Source: Niebla homalea
Taxonomy: Eukaryota; Ascomycota; Lecanoromycetes; Lecanorales; Ramalinaceae
Direction: 5' to 3'
DNA: 64,000 nt
Assembly: GCA_019925105.1 (NCBI GenBank)
Contig: JAHGAU010000017.1
Coordinates: 930,001-994,000 of the forward strand
Shown here in pieces: positions 1 through 10,916 of this stretch (within the stretch, counting starts at the first letter, position 1; every line of letters begins with the position of its first letter). Under the pieces are notes generated by a model, which did not search any database, was not told the DNA's origin, and was given only the letters and a program-made list of their open reading frames with translations. A program made the translations under genes and the position numbers.

Positions 1-487
1 TCCCACGGGCAGGTGGCATTTTCGCCGTGCATTAGACTTTCATTACGCCCGCAAGTACATCATGCAAAGCCCGATATCGTGTCAAATATGAGCGATGGAA
101 ACTCACGATTTGGAGGTGTTGGAGATCAATTTGACCAAGATGGTAAGTCTGTAAGTTGAAGTCTGGAGGATTTCCATTCGCTTCAGAAATTACGGGCCCA
201 CCTCAAATGCCAAGACCACGCTAAAGCGGGTTCAACTGAAAGTCTTTGCCATCGACCAACGGCAGGTTTTCGCTCTTCACACTTCATAACGACCGCATAA
301 TCAACCGCCATATCTGTCAGATCTTCACTGAGATTCTTTGACCTATAGGCTGGTCGGTCATATTGGCGGGCCAGATCGAAGGCACAAGGCGTCCCAATAT
401 AATTACTGCAGCGCAACCCCTATTGCGCATGGAGTATGGGGATTTCCCGACATGCCACTGCTCAAGTAAACGAGAACGCTTGGGTAT
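1..487. other. Left-edge intergenic stretch, no gene seen
   Basis: I see nothing I can support here. The one open frame, 183-416 on the minus strand, resembles no family I know and has no good start context. The region probably holds the 3' UTR of atg5 and the flank of a gene outside the window. Confidence 0.4.
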
Positions 488-1518
488 TCACCCTATCATG
501 ACAATTGCCAGGTGAAGCCAGCCGTCCAGATAGGCTGCTATACGCATCAATTCTTCAACAGGCGCAGCCATTGGCAATACCACGCCGTGCAGGACAGCTT
601 TTGCGAAAACTGGAGTGCGTCGAGTGGGAAACAGCGTAGGAAGCAGGCCATGAAGAGTGGTGCCAACTGTCTGCGCATCTCTTGATCCAGTAGCTTTGGG
701 TGTGATTAGGGACTGAACAACCCGCAGATGGCCAGATGTGGGCTCGGAAGCGGTGGGTGATGAGGGCAAGTAGACCTTCAATGGAATGTGGCGGAGCGGG
801 GCGCCTTGGGCATGGAGAAGCTTTTTCGATATTGGGTTGAACTTGGTAAAGTCATCTGCCCGCACAACCATTTAGTTGCTGTACGATTGGGTTCATTGGG
901 GTCTCACGCTGCTGGACGGCGTTCCACAAATCCGTTGAGTCTTCTCTTGATAACGACATGATGCCCTTTGCAGTGCCGTTCCTCAGAAAGTCAGCCTCCT
1001 TCACCGCGTTAATGAAGGCGTCATGAAGGACCCTGCCTTCAGCGTCAGGTCGAACAAGCGAAGTTTCTGGCCACTCGGTAAAATGTACAAACAATTGCCA
1101 TGGCAAGTGATTCTGCACGTCTCCGTTGTCCGATTGTGCGTTCGTGTCAGCTTTCCTAGGCTGATGGGGTGGAGCGCCGGAAAATAAATCGTGGAGTAGG
1201 CCTAGCGGATACTGCCATTTCAGAGGCACCTCTTCAAATGAGAACCAGCCATCGTAGGGTATGACATCAGCGTTGATCAAGTGGGATTGGAAAAAGGCAT
1301 GCAGACGGGGTAACAAGACTGGCAGGTAAGAGAGACGCGGTAGTTGCACCTTGAAAAGTTTGTAAGAATAACCGCCATTGTGTTGCAAAGGACCTTACGA
1401 AGTATGGCTCTGCTTGATCGTATACACGGCATTCTGATGACGCCAATCTGATTTCCAAAGATAGCTTCCCCTCCCATATTGCAGCTTGCAGGCCTTGACT
1501 CCCTTGGTAGCTCGTCAT
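488..1518 (-). CDS. atg5: Autophagy protein Atg5 (Atg12 acceptor), 309 aa
   Basis: Atg5 is joined covalently to Atg12. With Atg16 it forms the E3-like complex that directs Atg8 lipidation on the growing phagophore. Three exons read on the minus strand: 1399-1518, 908-1349 and 488-855, with introns of 49 and 52 nt. They total 930 nt, or 309 codons plus stop. Family signatures: an N-terminal WEG..LEIRLA..ECRVYDQ block in exon 1; a PRLSYLP..LPRL block and the LPW.L.VHF block in exon 2; and RHIP..VYLPS, the [10 protein letters not shown] block and APVEELM...A.LDGWLH at the C-terminus. Lys157, in the [13 protein letters not shown] segment, aligns with the conserved Atg12-conjugation lysine. Length and block order match filamentous-fungal Atg5. 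The start at 1518 gives MTSYQGSQ directly before the conserved WEG block. It is divergent from prp28, with 316 bp between the start codons. Confidence 0.95.
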
Positions 1519-1834
1519 GATCGGATCTTAGGGTGGGACGGTTCAGCCCCGTGCTCGTAGACCAGAAGTAGAAGTACAAAATATGAGCATCTCGTTGCAT
1601 CGGACCCTGACACGCTGCGCACATTGAGATCATGAATTCTTGGCACGAAAACATTGAGAGGATGTCAAACTTTCTTCGTATGATATTTAAGCTTGCTAAG
1701 CTAACTTGGCTAAGTACGGAAAAGTACGGCGGAATAACTCCGCACTTCTGTATTGCTTCACGCCCCAAGGCCCCTCGGCCAGGACAACCACCCTTTGCTA
1801 GACTGCTGGCTGTACTGCCATCCGTACTGCCATC
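1519..1834. promoter_or_regulatory. Shared divergent promoter of atg5 and prp28
   Basis: These 316 bp separate the two start codons, so both core promoters and 5' UTRs must fit here. No TATA element is obvious. The open frame 1277-1768 on the minus strand that runs across it shows no family resemblance and is read as noise. Confidence 0.5.
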
Positions 1835-4382
1835 ATGAAGCGCTCAATCAACGGCTCTGGGCTTGCTTATTCTCGGCATTCTACACCATCACCCCCGCCT
1901 CCTCCACCAGACTTTTCTGCACCACCACCTCCACCAGAGCCGTCGGCGATTCCACCCCCACCAGAAGATCTACCTCCATCACCGCCTGGAGTTCTCACCA
2001 ATGGTCACAGCGCCGCCCCCGCCCCTCCTGCCCCTCCAGAAGTCAAGAAAAAGAAGGGATGGGCTTCTAAGCCCACGCGACAGCCGTTGAGCGTGGAGGA
2101 AATACTGCGAAAGAAGAAAGAGGCAGATGAAGCTGCAGCCAAGGTATGTGCACCTCGACCCTCATTTCACTAATCGTTGTTCACCTTGTTTCTTTCTAGT
2201 GCGCCAAGTGTACATACTAATATCTGCGCCCTTCTAGCCCAAATTCCTGTCCAAGGCTCAACGCGAGAAACTTGCCCTTGAAAAGAGAGCAAAGGAAGTA
2301 GAGGAGGAAAAGCAAAAGAAGCAAGATGAGATGCAGGCGGTGAGACCAATGACCAACGGTCACAGTACATCAGCCTCTAACCAACATCGCAATGGTACTT
2401 ATGTCAATGCAAATGGGCGAAACGAAGCGAGGCATTCAGCAATTCCCACTGGTCCTCGAGCATTACGACCAGGCGAGATACCAACAGGACCAGCGTCGAT
2501 GCGTTCAAATGATCCTAACAAGAGCTATGATATGGCACCTGCTCCTCCACCCAAGCCATCCGTCATCAACACTCCAGCAGCCAAAGCCGACAAGCGGTCT
2601 GCAATTGAGAACGCTCAACAAAACCTCATCAAACAACGCTACATGGGTGCCGAAGCTAATCAGTCAACCTTTTCAGCAAAGAAGAAGCGAAGAAGAACGA
2701 CTGAGAAGAAGTTCAACTTTGAGTGGAATGCGGAAGAAGATACCAGCCCCGACTACAATCCTCTTTACCAAGCCCGTGCCGAGTCCAACTTTTACGGCCG
2801 AGGCAGACTGGGCGGCTTTGCAGATGACCTGGTGGACGGTGCCGCTCAAAAGTACGCCAAAGCTCTGCAGGAGAGAGATCGTGAATCAGGTGTAGCAAGG
2901 GCAAGCGATTTGATGGAAATGGAGAGGAAGAGACGCGAGGAAGGTGGAAGAGCGGCGCTGGAGAAGCACTGGAGCGAGAAGAAGCTCGAACACATGAGGG
3001 AGCGGGACTGGCGCATCTTCAAGGAGGATTTCAATATCAGTACTAAAGGTGGTGCCATACCGAATCCCATGCGGTCATGGGCAGAATCGGGTCTGCCCAA
3101 GAGATTACTGGATGTGGTCGATATGGTGGGCTATACCGAACCGTCAGCAGTCCAGCGTGCAGCCATTCCCATCGCGCTACAATCACGCGATCTAATAGGC
3201 GTTGCTGTCACTGGTTCCGGTAAAACTGCAGCTTTCTTGCTGCCCTTACTTGTCTACATTTCGGAGCTACCCTCACTGAACGAGCTGACGAAGAATGACG
3301 GGCCCTACGCCATCATTCTCGCGCCTACCCGTGAATTGGCCCAACAAATCGAGATCGAAGCCCGCAAATTCGCGACACCACTAGGCTTCACTTGCGTCAG
3401 TATCGTGGGTGGCCATTCCCTGGAGGAGCAGGCTTACAACCTCCGCGACGGAGCCGAGATCATCATCGCCACTCCCGGCCGTCTAGTCGACTGCATCGAA
3501 CGTCGGGTCCTCGTGCTGGGCCAATGCTGCTACGTCATCATGGACGAAGCTGACCGGATGATCGACCTCGGCTTCGAAGAGCCTGTCAACAAGATCCTCG
3601 ACGCCCTCCCCGTCGCCAATATGAAGCCTGACTCGGAGGAAGCCGAGGATGCCCAGGTGATGTCCCGCCACCTGGGCGGTAAAGACCGCTACCGCCAGAC
3701 GATGATGTATACCGCCACCATGCCCTCAGCCGTCGAGCGCATCGCGCGCAAGTACCTCCGCCGCCCCGCCATCGTCACGATCGGCAACGTCGGCGAGGCC
3801 GTCGAGACGGTCGAGCAGCGCGTGGAGTTTGTGAGCGGGGAAGATAAGCGCAAGAAGCGCCTGCTGGACCTGCTCAACTCGCGCGAGTTCCAGCCGCCGG
3901 TCATTGTGTTTGTCAACATCAAGCGGAACTGTGACGCGGTGGCGCGCGACATCAAGCACGGCGGACTCTCCTCCGTCACGTTGCACGGTAGCAAGACGCA
4001 GGAGCAGCGGGAGGCGGCGCTGGGCTCGGTGCGGAATGGGACGACCGATGTGCTGGTGGCGACGGATCTGGCGGGTAGAGGTATCGATGTGCAGGATGTC
4101 AGTCTGGTGGTGAATTTCAACATGGCGACCAACATTGAGAGCTATACCCATCGCATTGGGCGGACGGGGAGAGCAGGAAAGAGCGGTGTGGCCATCACTT
4201 TCCTGGGTAATGAGGATACGGATGTCATGTACGACCTCAAGCAGATGCTGTCCAAGTCGAGCATCTCGAGGATGCCCGAGGAGTTGCGCAAGCATGAGGC
4301 TGCGCAGCAGAGATCGCAGAAGGGAGGACAGAAGAAGATGGAGGATAGCAGTGGGTTTGGGGGAAAGGGGGGTTGGCAGTGA
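1835..4382 (+). CDS. prp28: Pre-mRNA splicing DEAD-box ATPase Prp28, 817 aa
   Basis: Prp28 is the DEAD-box ATPase that helps exchange U1 for U6 at the 5' splice site during spliceosome activation in the nucleus. Exons 1835-2143 and 2238-4382 are joined in phase 0 across a 94-nt intron and give 817 aa. The N-terminal third is low complexity, starting with a proline-rich run (residues about 15-60), then a basic region and the conserved EEILRKKKEADEAAAKPKFLSKAQRE stretch, which the intron splits after AAK. The helicase core has AVTGSGKT (about residue 425), PTRELAQQ, the VGG motif, TPGRLVD, DEAD (about 539), TAT, the HGS segment, TDLAGRGIDV and [10 protein letters not shown]. The N-terminal block and the TAT form of motif III separate it from the Ded1-type helicase at 44.5 kb. 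It converges on prp39, leaving 402 bp between the stop codons. Confidence 0.94.
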
Positions 4383-4784
4383 CCCGAACTTTTTGACCAA
4401 CTACGTTCCAATCCCAGCTTTCACTGTGAAATATCTCACATTAACTCAAACTCGGTATGAATTTTACTTTGAGACTCCCCATCAAGCACCCAACTTTGTC
4501 CTGTGCTCCTTCACCGGCACATGTGGCAGAGTCCCTACATTTTTTCGTCCGCGTTCTTGCCCCTAATACTGCGCACAAGATGCTGGAGCCCGAAAACATA
4601 CTATAATCACTCTCGGTTCCGGGGACAATGACATGGCGTTCGGCTGGAGCCTCGCACTCTGCCAAGTAAAAAGGGTATGTCACATGAATCGAAGCAGTGT
4701 CAATGTTCTCCATGAAATCATTGATACCGGATAGGTGGAGGCTAACGACATCAGTATAGTAACACATGGAGAGGTGCTTAAGGG
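4383..4784. other. Convergent 3' ends of prp28 and prp39
   Basis: This 402-bp gap has no supported gene. It should carry both 3' UTRs. The minus-strand frame 4441-4809 overlaps the end of prp39 and could be reached if the candidate donor after the TQ codons of prp39 is used, but its translation has no family resemblance. Confidence 0.4.
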
Positions 4785-7033
4785 TTAGGGTTCGGAATCG
4801 AGAAACCATACCTGTGTGTCGCTTGGCAATTGCTGCTCCCCCTGTTGCTGGTAGTATTTCGTGTACGGATTCTCTCCCCGGCGGATAGCACCTTCGTCGA
4901 TCTCGACCCCAGGATGCCCATTTGTCATCATCATCCTGCGCTGCGTGCTCGACTCCTTCCCATCTTCTGCCACCTTTGATTTCATGGCTATCGAGACCGA
5001 ATAAGGCCCGTTGATCTCACGATCGAGCTGCATATACTCCTTGGCAGCTTCATTGGTGCCTCTCTCCAATAGGTAAACCATGTAGTAGTGGCAGAGATCC
5101 TTCACAGTGGCGGGCGGAAGACGACTCTTTTTCCAGATGTCCTCATGAACCCTCTTGATCTTCTTGTATTGCTCCGCCTCCGTTTCGGAACTTGTGGGCT
5201 GCTGCAATTCGAATTCCAAGAAGTTGATCCAGAACGGCCGACTATCCAAATACCAGTGCTGATTCTTTTGGAACACCTGTCGGGCTTCTTCCGCGGACCC
5301 CTTCACCTTCCAGAGCAGTCTTGCCCACTCGGCTACTAAGGCTGCTTTGGTATAGATATCGCATTGAGGTGAATCGATATAACTCTTGTAGACCTGGATG
5401 GCCGCGTCCAGACCTCCATGCCGTCGAGACAGGTTGGCAAGCGAGATGATGCTCTCAATGTGGCCAGGAAGATTGATCAATATGGCTTCATGGATGTCTT
5501 TAGCCAGCTCAATGCCTCCGACTGACTCCTCAAAGTAGGCGTAGTGCAGTCTTGCTGCGGGCCGTGAAATAGGGACATAGAGGTTGCTAGCTCTTTGATA
5601 GATGTGTCGGACCTCCTCCTCCTTGTTCGCTTGGGCGGACATCCAACGCGCGTACCTCAACCAGAATTCATCGTAGTAAGCACAGGTCACCAAGCATCGC
5701 TCGTATAGGAATGATGTCCTTGTGTAGTCACCCTCGACCTCCTCAAAGTCAAGATATTTCCGCCAATTTACTAGCTGGCTCTCATCGAGTTCTGTGACAT
5801 GGAAGTAGGGGCGTTTGATCTCTGATTCGTACGTCCATCTCCTAGTGGTCTCAGTCTGCGTCCTGGCGAAAATCTCGAGATGAAAATTGTCGATTCGACT
5901 TCGCAAAGCCTGGTCGACGGCTGATTCCCCTCCTTCAACACCACCGCTGGTTTGTATCTCTGAACGGAACTGCTCGAGAAGCTCGGATGGGAGTAGCTCC
6001 TGCAAAGGTCGAGCTTGAGCGAGGTGGCGAAAGCGCTCGAAATATCGGGCATACTGGTGCATTGGGACATGAACAATCCTGTCCAAAAGCGGGAAGATTT
6101 TATCGTGCGCCTCCACGCGCTCCTCAAATTCCAGATATTTGTCCCAAAAGGGGTGTGCTAGGAAGTCCAGGCCAACGCAGCCGGCTCCTCTCTCGAAAAG
6201 TCTGGATTCAGTTGGTCAGTAATGATGAAAAGCTAGAGAGAGGTGGAGGTAGGGGGCTAGGTGAAGGGAAGCAGACTTGGCATGAGTAGGCTCTTTGACA
6301 TCAGAGCTCCCAGAAAGACCATCAACGGCTCGAGTGCAAAACGAGGTGTGTTCGGAAGCAGTCAGTGTAGAGATAAGGCAAGAGATCGCCTGATAGACAT
6401 GTGAGACAAGCAGAGAGGAAGGTTTGATGTGATCTTCTCACCCAAGCTCAGGGTTAAGCTCCTGTGTCCCCACCCATGGCGCCAAAAAGTTCAGGCTTTG
6501 CTGTGCATTTGGTGTTGTAGGAAGGAAAGTCTGCACATTTCTACTCACTCTCGGATGACATCCGGATCATGGCTGGTTTCGACTTTGAATGCGCAGTAAT
6601 TTGTCCATAGATCTACGGAATTGGTAATGCTGGCGACACCACGCTCATATACCTGACAGGATCAGTGGATGCTCTCGCCACGTGCGGGGAAGTCTCACCA
6701 ATTCCGCAGCCTCAGTACCGGCTATTGAGAACTCAAGGTCGGCATACTTTTTCCAGTATCCAAACAGGAGGGGGAATTTGGCGAGAAAACGGTCATAGAT
6801 GTTTCTTGCAGCGACGATGGCCTGAGGGCTGGAATTTCGATTAAGTCCTTCCTCTAGACCTTCTCCAGCGCGGACCAGCTTCTCCCAGTTGTCGAAGCTA
6901 TCGGGATCTTCGGCCTGCTCAGACGTCAATGTGCTATCCAATCATTCATGACCAGGGCCCATACCACTTCAGCATTGAGCTTCTTGAGCTCCGCATTCTC
7001 TTCATCAGAAGTACCGAAACTGTAGTCGGCCAT
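4785..7033 (-). CDS. prp39: U1 snRNP HAT-repeat protein Prp39, 601 aa
   Basis: Prp39 is a U1 snRNP component built from HAT (half-a-TPR) helical repeats and supports 5' splice-site commitment. Exons on the minus strand: 6965-7033, 6699-6914, 6549-6652 and 4785-6201. Introns are 50, 46 and 347 nt; the joined length is 1806 nt. HAT signatures include the WEKLV block, YDRFLAKFP..FGYWKKYADLE, VYERGV...VDLWTNYCAFK, LFERG...F.AHPFWDKYLEFEE and W.KYLDFEE...LYERCLV.CAYYDEFWLRYARW. The start at 7033 (MADYSFGTSDEE) is the first ATG before the conserved acidic N-terminus. The third intron is unusually long for this window. The C-terminus is less certain: a good donor (CAG then GTATGG) lies about 30 nt before the stop, so a further small exon is possible. 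Confidence 0.88.
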
Positions 7034-7770
7034 AACTCAGATAGAAATCTTCTTACAGGGGCAGTAATCCTCGGTCTGGAAGCCGCTACTCAATGAAGCA
7101 GATGTACGCACCCGAAGTAGGATGTCTCAGCCTTCTGTAAAGCTATTGCATGCAGAATGCAGAGCACTCGCCAAGACGTAAAACATCAGCTCTAGCACTA
7201 GCGTTAGTCGCTTTAGGGCAGCAGTACTGACTAATCCGCATGCCAAGCTAGTATCTAACGAGCCAATTACGATCAATATAAATTTACCGGAAATTGCGAC
7301 GGTCGCTTAAGCTCATGTGAGGTTCTCAATTGTCAATTGCTGCTTTGGTATTAGGCTCACAAGTCTACTGTCTACCTGCTATAAAATTACACGTGGCCAA
7401 AATCTACAGTCAGACTTTTGATCTTCGGCACCTTGTCCAAGCAGTAGGGTTCTGTCTTGGAGGTAGACAAGGCCCCTTGGCTGTGAAATCGCCCTTCGTT
7501 CATCGAGCTCCACGAGATCCTGTGAGCGATTTAAACCTGAATTTCAGAGTCTTCAATTTCTGTAAGTCGCGTGCTTTGCATGTGACGATTGTTGGTCATT
7601 TTCGTTCCTATCTGGTATCTTGCACATATGCAGTCTCTTCTCTAAAAGGAGATGCGCTTGAATTTTAGAATGATATGATGTCGCATTCACCTCTTCTTGC
7701 GACGGCTATATGCACCGAAACACCAATCAACAGAGCCTGTGATTGACTTTACTAGTCCTCACGGGGTCTC
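7034..7770. other. Intergenic: prp39 promoter and downstream flank of the epimerase gene
   Basis: No gene is supported in these 737 bp. The frame 7330-7668 on the plus strand starts at a non-ATG codon and resembles nothing known. The part next to 7033 should hold the prp39 promoter. Confidence 0.4.
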
Positions 7771-8850
7771 TCACTCAGTCTTGCGTGCGTGGTCTTCAAG
7801 ATATTCTTTCAGAGTTCTCTCTAGCGGTCCGTCATTCACGAAGCCCAGTGCCTTTGCCTTATCCGTGTTTAGCTTGGTAGGCCAACTCTCTACTATCTTC
7901 TGTGATGCTTCGTCCTTTTCTTCCTTTACCAATGACAGCGCTTTCTCACCACCTACAGCTTTCAAAGCAGCAAGCATCTGCTTCACTGACACGCTTATCC
8001 CTGGTAGATTCACAATCCTTGACCTGCCATTATAATGCTCGGACGGTATCTTTCGCGCCAAGAGAAGATTCTGGACAACAGTCTTTGGTGAGCAGATCCA
8101 GATATCGAGATCCTTGGAGACTGGTAGAACGGCTCGCTGGCCATTCAATGGCTCGCGGAAGATTCCAGACGCGAATGCCGATGCTGCAGCGCTCGGTTTG
8201 CCTGGTCTCACAACGACCTATGTGAACCCTGTCAGACGAAACCAACAACCACGAAGTGACTCTCAAGACTGCAAATCATGGGTACAACTAACCGTCGGCA
8301 ACCTGCAGATGCGAGCGTCCACAATTCCTCGCCTCGAATAATCGTTGAGCAGTGTTTCACAGATGTGCTTCTGCGCACCATAAGAAGAACCTGGGTCCGG
8401 GGCGGTCGACTCTGTAAAAACGAAATCCGGTGTAGGTGGTGGTCCGTATACAGCAACTGAGGAAGTGAAGACGATGGTAACGCCTTTGTTGGTATGACGA
8501 AGGTGGTCGAAAATTGTTCTGTTCGAGTCGATGTTGATCTTCATGCCAAGGTCAAGGTTGGCCTCTGCCTGACCAGACATGATGCCGTGGAGCATGTAGA
8601 TGCACTTGATATCAGGGGTAAATAGGTCTCTGCATGTTCCCAAATCACAGAGGTCTGCGCGGACGCATGAAACCTCCGTTGAAGACGCTGCGTCCCTTTT
8701 GATTGGAGAAGGTGGTTCAACAATGTCTGTTAGAATCAATTTCTCGATAGACACATCTTCAAGCAAAGCAGCGGCCAAAGCCTGTCCAATGAAACCGGCC
8801 GCACCGGTTATCAAGCAGGTAGATTTGGTATCAGCTGCCGACATTACCAC
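7771..8850 (-). CDS. Extended SDR: NAD-dependent epimerase/dehydratase, 334 aa
   Basis: This is an oxidoreductase or sugar-epimerase-like protein of the extended short-chain dehydrogenase family. Exons 8293-8850 and 7771-8217 on the minus strand are joined in phase 0 across a 75-nt intron, completing a RLPT-VVVRPGKP segment. The N-terminal Rossmann motif GAAGFIGQ is followed by the catalytic pair: FTSSVAVYG (Ser) and a YGAQKHICE motif (Tyr...Lys). The RPGKP..AAS.FASGI.REPLNG block resembles the bacterial D-erythronate dehydrogenase (DenD) subgroup from memory, so a C4 sugar-acid substrate is possible but not shown. A second ATG at 8844 would give MSAADTK and may be the true start. It is divergent from the flavocytochrome gene. 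Confidence 0.85.
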
Positions 8851-9336
8851 TTATATCTCTTCTTGAATCAAAGGTGTACTGTATGATTGGACTTTAGTCT
8901 TACAATCAACCTTATTTCAACTGACAGTTCAAGATTGCTTGTTGTAATCTTTTGACCAGTAGTAGGATCTGTGGCGAGCGAACAGCACCTGCGCTGCTAC
9001 TCTCATTCGATGCGGGGTCCAATCAGCAAAATCCCTCAGTCAGTAACGCGCCCGTCGATCAATCCAGGGTCGACATGTTCAGGGACGAAATTCCGCGTTG
9101 TCCTATGCAGCTTCCCCCATACTAAGTCGGTACATCGGATTTTGCGGCACATGATTGCGGTACTTTACATGGCAGTAGCGACAACGTCATCCCGAGAACC
9201 AAAGTCAAACAATTGACAAAAGATATACCTTGCAAGTATTCTTGACCAATGTTGCAATTTTCGAAGGAATACATACAGTTAGAGTGCATACGGTGTTCAG
9301 CCGACATCCGCCCCACCGTTGATTGAAATAGGAGCC
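8851..9336. promoter_or_regulatory. Shared divergent promoter, epimerase and flavocytochrome b2-like genes
   Basis: These 486 bp separate the two start codons. No gene inside is supported. Both genes encode oxidoreductases, so joint control by a carbon source is conceivable, but I recognise no specific site. Confidence 0.4.
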
Positions 9337-10883
9337 ATGGCGCGATCGTTGAGGACTATCGACATCGGTGAGCTGTCAAGGCATGACCGGGAAGATGACT
9401 GCTGGCTCGCAGTCGAATCAGAGGTGTACGACATTACTGACTACATGCCCTCTCATCCGGGTGGATTGGCAAGTAAGTGATTGCGATAGCATGATCCTCA
9501 TCACAGAGCTTACAATGGCGAAAAGTAATTCTGAAAAACGCCGGCAAGGACGCCACAGCGACGTATAATGAGATTCATGCCCCAGATATCATCAAGGAGA
9601 CTCTTGCTCCTGAGAAGCTGGTGGGGCTGCTTGACCAGGCCGAAGTCGTCAACCTGCCCGAGGACCAAAAGTCGGACATCAACAAAATCGAGGAGACCAC
9701 TAATCGCACAATGTCGAAGGATGTGTATGCCAAACCAGAATTACATAAGATTATTTCCGCCAAAGACTTTGAAGACGTTGCAGAGAAGACGTTGACGCCC
9801 AAGGGATGGGCATTCTACTCTTCCGCCGCGACTGACCTTGTCACTCTTGGGAACAATGCCACTTTCTACCGCCGCATCATGCTCCGGCCTCGGGTCATGC
9901 GCGATGTCAGAAAGGCAGACTTGACTTGTTCAATCCTTGGCTGCCAGAGTTCAGCACCATTCTTCGTAAGTCCAGCTGCGATGGCAAGATTAGCACACAA
10001 GGATGGCGAAGTGGCCTTGGCACGGGGTTGTGCGAGCGAGGGTATCATTCAGTGCATCTCAAGTAATGCGGCGTTTCCTTTGCAATCCATTGTGGAGGGC
10101 GGCGCCGAACGTCAGCCATTTTTCTTCCAGCTCTACGTCAATGCAGAGCGGGAAAAATCTACGCAGCTTCTTCAAAAAGCTCGTGCACTTGGTATCAAAG
10201 CCATCTTTGTCACTGTGGATGCGCACGTCCCAGGCAAGCGGGAGGCAGACGAGCGTTTAGCTGCAGACAACACGATGGCTTCGGCAATAAGTGGTGCAAA
10301 AGCGTCCAACGACAAGAAGGGCGGAGGTATGGGTCGACTGATGGGACAATATCTTGACCAGACGCTGAGCTGGCATGACATACCCTGGCTCAAGGAAGCT
10401 TCTAGGCTGCCAATAGTGATAAAAGGCATTCAATGTGCAGCGGACGCAAAGAAAGCCATGGAATACGATTGCCAAGGCATTCTTGTTAGCAACCATGGGG
10501 GCAGATCGCTGGATACAGCACCACCCTCAATCCTGACCTTGCTAGAGCTCCATGCCATTTGCCCTGAAATCTTTGACAAAATGGAGGTCCTCGTGGATGG
10601 AGGCCTTACTCGAGGTAGTGATATGCTGAAAGCACTAGCTTTAGGCGCCAAAGCCGTCGGCGTAGGCCGACCATTCCTGTACTCCTTGACATACGGACAG
10701 GAAGGGGTGGAGCATCTAAGTCAGATATTCAAGGACGAGCTAGGGACGAGCATGCGCCTTTGCGGGATACCAGATCTGACCCAGGTGAGTCCGACCATGG
10801 TGAATACGAGAGACGTAGACCATCTAGTGCCGAGAGAGGAAGGACATCCATGGATTAAATGGGCGCCAAAGGCGAATCTGTAA
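9337..10883 (+). CDS. Flavocytochrome b2-like FMN dehydrogenase (L-lactate / 2-hydroxyacid type), 497 aa
   Basis: This is a fusion of a cytochrome b5-like heme domain and an FMN-dependent alpha-hydroxyacid dehydrogenase barrel, the layout of yeast L-lactate cytochrome c oxidoreductase. Exons 9337-9472 and 9526-10883 are joined in phase 1 across a 53-nt intron. The heme ligands are His40 in HPGG and His63, with the 23-residue spacing of yeast flavocytochrome b2. In the FMN barrel I see FFQLYV (Tyr), VTVDA (Asp), the IVIKG lysine and the SNHGGRSLD motif with catalytic His369 and its Arg. The position of the first active-site tyrosine (Tyr24 in glycolate oxidase) is Phe142 in GWAFYSS. The protein begins at the b5 domain, with no room for a mitochondrial presequence. 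It converges on erg12 with only 33 bp between the stops. Confidence 0.88.
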
Positions 10884-10916
10884 GCTCAGGGGTTCGACAA
10901 AGTTCCCTTGGCCATC

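Noticed and set aside
1277..1768. 163-codon minus-strand frame over the atg5 start and promoter
   Set aside because: It overlaps atg5 exons in another frame, and its translation shows no family resemblance; it is a shadow.
3726..4400. 224-codon minus-strand frame opposite prp28
   Set aside because: This is an antisense shadow of the GC-rich, well-matched helicase core.
7330..7668. 112-codon plus-strand frame between prp39 and the epimerase
   Set aside because: It starts at TTG, has no homologue I recognise, and has no supporting splice pattern.
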